Shown here in pieces: positions 13,359 through 13,438 of a stretch of DNA of 13,438 bases (position 1 is its first letter; every line of letters starts with the position of its first letter). The DNA comes from STC-113 sp964618565 (GTDB taxonomy: Bacteria; Patescibacteriota; Gracilibacteria; BD1-5; UBA2023), in assembly GCA_964618565.1 (NCBI GenBank), contig CAZUBA010000040.1, positions 1 through 13,438 of the forward strand, in the 5' to 3' direction. Both the position numbers and the translations under genes were made by a program. The notes below the pieces were generated by a model that did not search any database, was not told the DNA's origin, and saw only the letters and a program-made list of their open reading frames with translations.

Positions 13359-13372
13359 AAAAAACATATACT
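13345..13372 (+). promoter_or_regulatory. Promoter of the tRNA-Asp gene
   Basis: TTGCAT (13345-13350) and TATACT (13367-13372), 16 bp apart, put the start near 13379, about 13 nt before the tRNA. GCGCGC-like bases at 13374-13379 follow the -10 box, resembling the GC-rich discriminator of growth-rate-controlled stable-RNA promoters. The -35 box lies in the 3' arm of the terminator. Confidence 0.55.
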
Positions 13373-13391
13373 ACGCGCACAATTTTTTTAT

Positions 13392-13438
13392 GGAGCCATA
13401 GCTCAGTTGGTTAGAGCGCCCGCCTGTCACGCGGGAGG
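13392..13438 (+). tRNA. tRNA-Asp(GUC), 3' part cut by the window edge
   Basis: Acceptor 5' strand GGAGCCA (13392-13398), D-arm GCTC...GAGC, anticodon stem CCCGC/GCGGG with loop CTGTCAC: U33 and anticodon GTC (Asp). The T-arm and 3' end lie beyond the window. Confidence 0.92.

Overview
The window comes from a bacterium that reads UGA as glycine (translation table 25), which points to the Absconditabacteria (SR1) / Gracilibacteria (BD1-5) side of the Candidate Phyla Radiation. The evidence is direct. With UGA as a stop, nearly every housekeeping gene breaks into pieces. With UGA as Gly, universally conserved glycines reappear: the G3 motif of IF-2 (DTPGH), RIAGV of uS13, TLGNSLRR of RpoA and LPGVRYH of uS12. 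All genes end in TAA or TAG. The DNA is AT-rich, and I see no convincing Shine-Dalgarno sequence before any start. The sequence alone does not separate the two lineages.

Layout. (1) 1-764: a tRNA cluster, Arg(UCU, 5' truncated), Val(GAC) and Val(UAC), with a strong terminator. Tracts of 7-bp degenerate tandem repeats separate the tRNAs. Two related elements of about 110 bp follow tRNA-Arg and tRNA-Val(UAC), and each ends in a copy of the 3' end of the tRNA upstream of it. (2) 785-2775: an accessory stretch. It holds a minus-strand membrane-anchored protein of unknown function (785-1324), a gene-free interval of about 530 bp containing one orphan Cas12a-type CRISPR repeat (1395-1414) and a more GC-rich, possibly structured segment, an FkbM-family methyltransferase, and a small unknown protein. 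(3) 2795-5794: terminator, promoter, a palindromic leader, infB (IF-2) and a stand-alone cyclic-nucleotide-binding-domain protein. (4) 5850-11590: a terminator overlapped by a promoter, then one long translation/transcription operon, infA-rpmJ-rpsM-rpsK-rpsD-rpoA-rplQ-rplM-rpsI-rpsL-rpsG-rpmA, closed by a 42-bp perfectly palindromic terminator. (5) 11694-13290: ftsX and a double zinc-ribbon protein. (6) 13322-13438: terminator, promoter and the start of tRNA-Asp(GUC).

Regions 3 and 4 are core translation machinery: initiation factors IF-1 and IF-2, 30S and 50S proteins, and the RNA polymerase alpha subunit. The operon joins blocks that are separate in many bacteria (alpha operon, rplM-rpsI, rpsL-rpsG, rpmA). 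Terminators and promoters overlap at three places, a sign of compaction.

The least explained parts are the tRNA-tail elements, the lone Cas12a repeat with its surroundings, and the 7-bp repeat arrays. Promoter, terminator and RNA-structure calls are by eye. No database search was possible.
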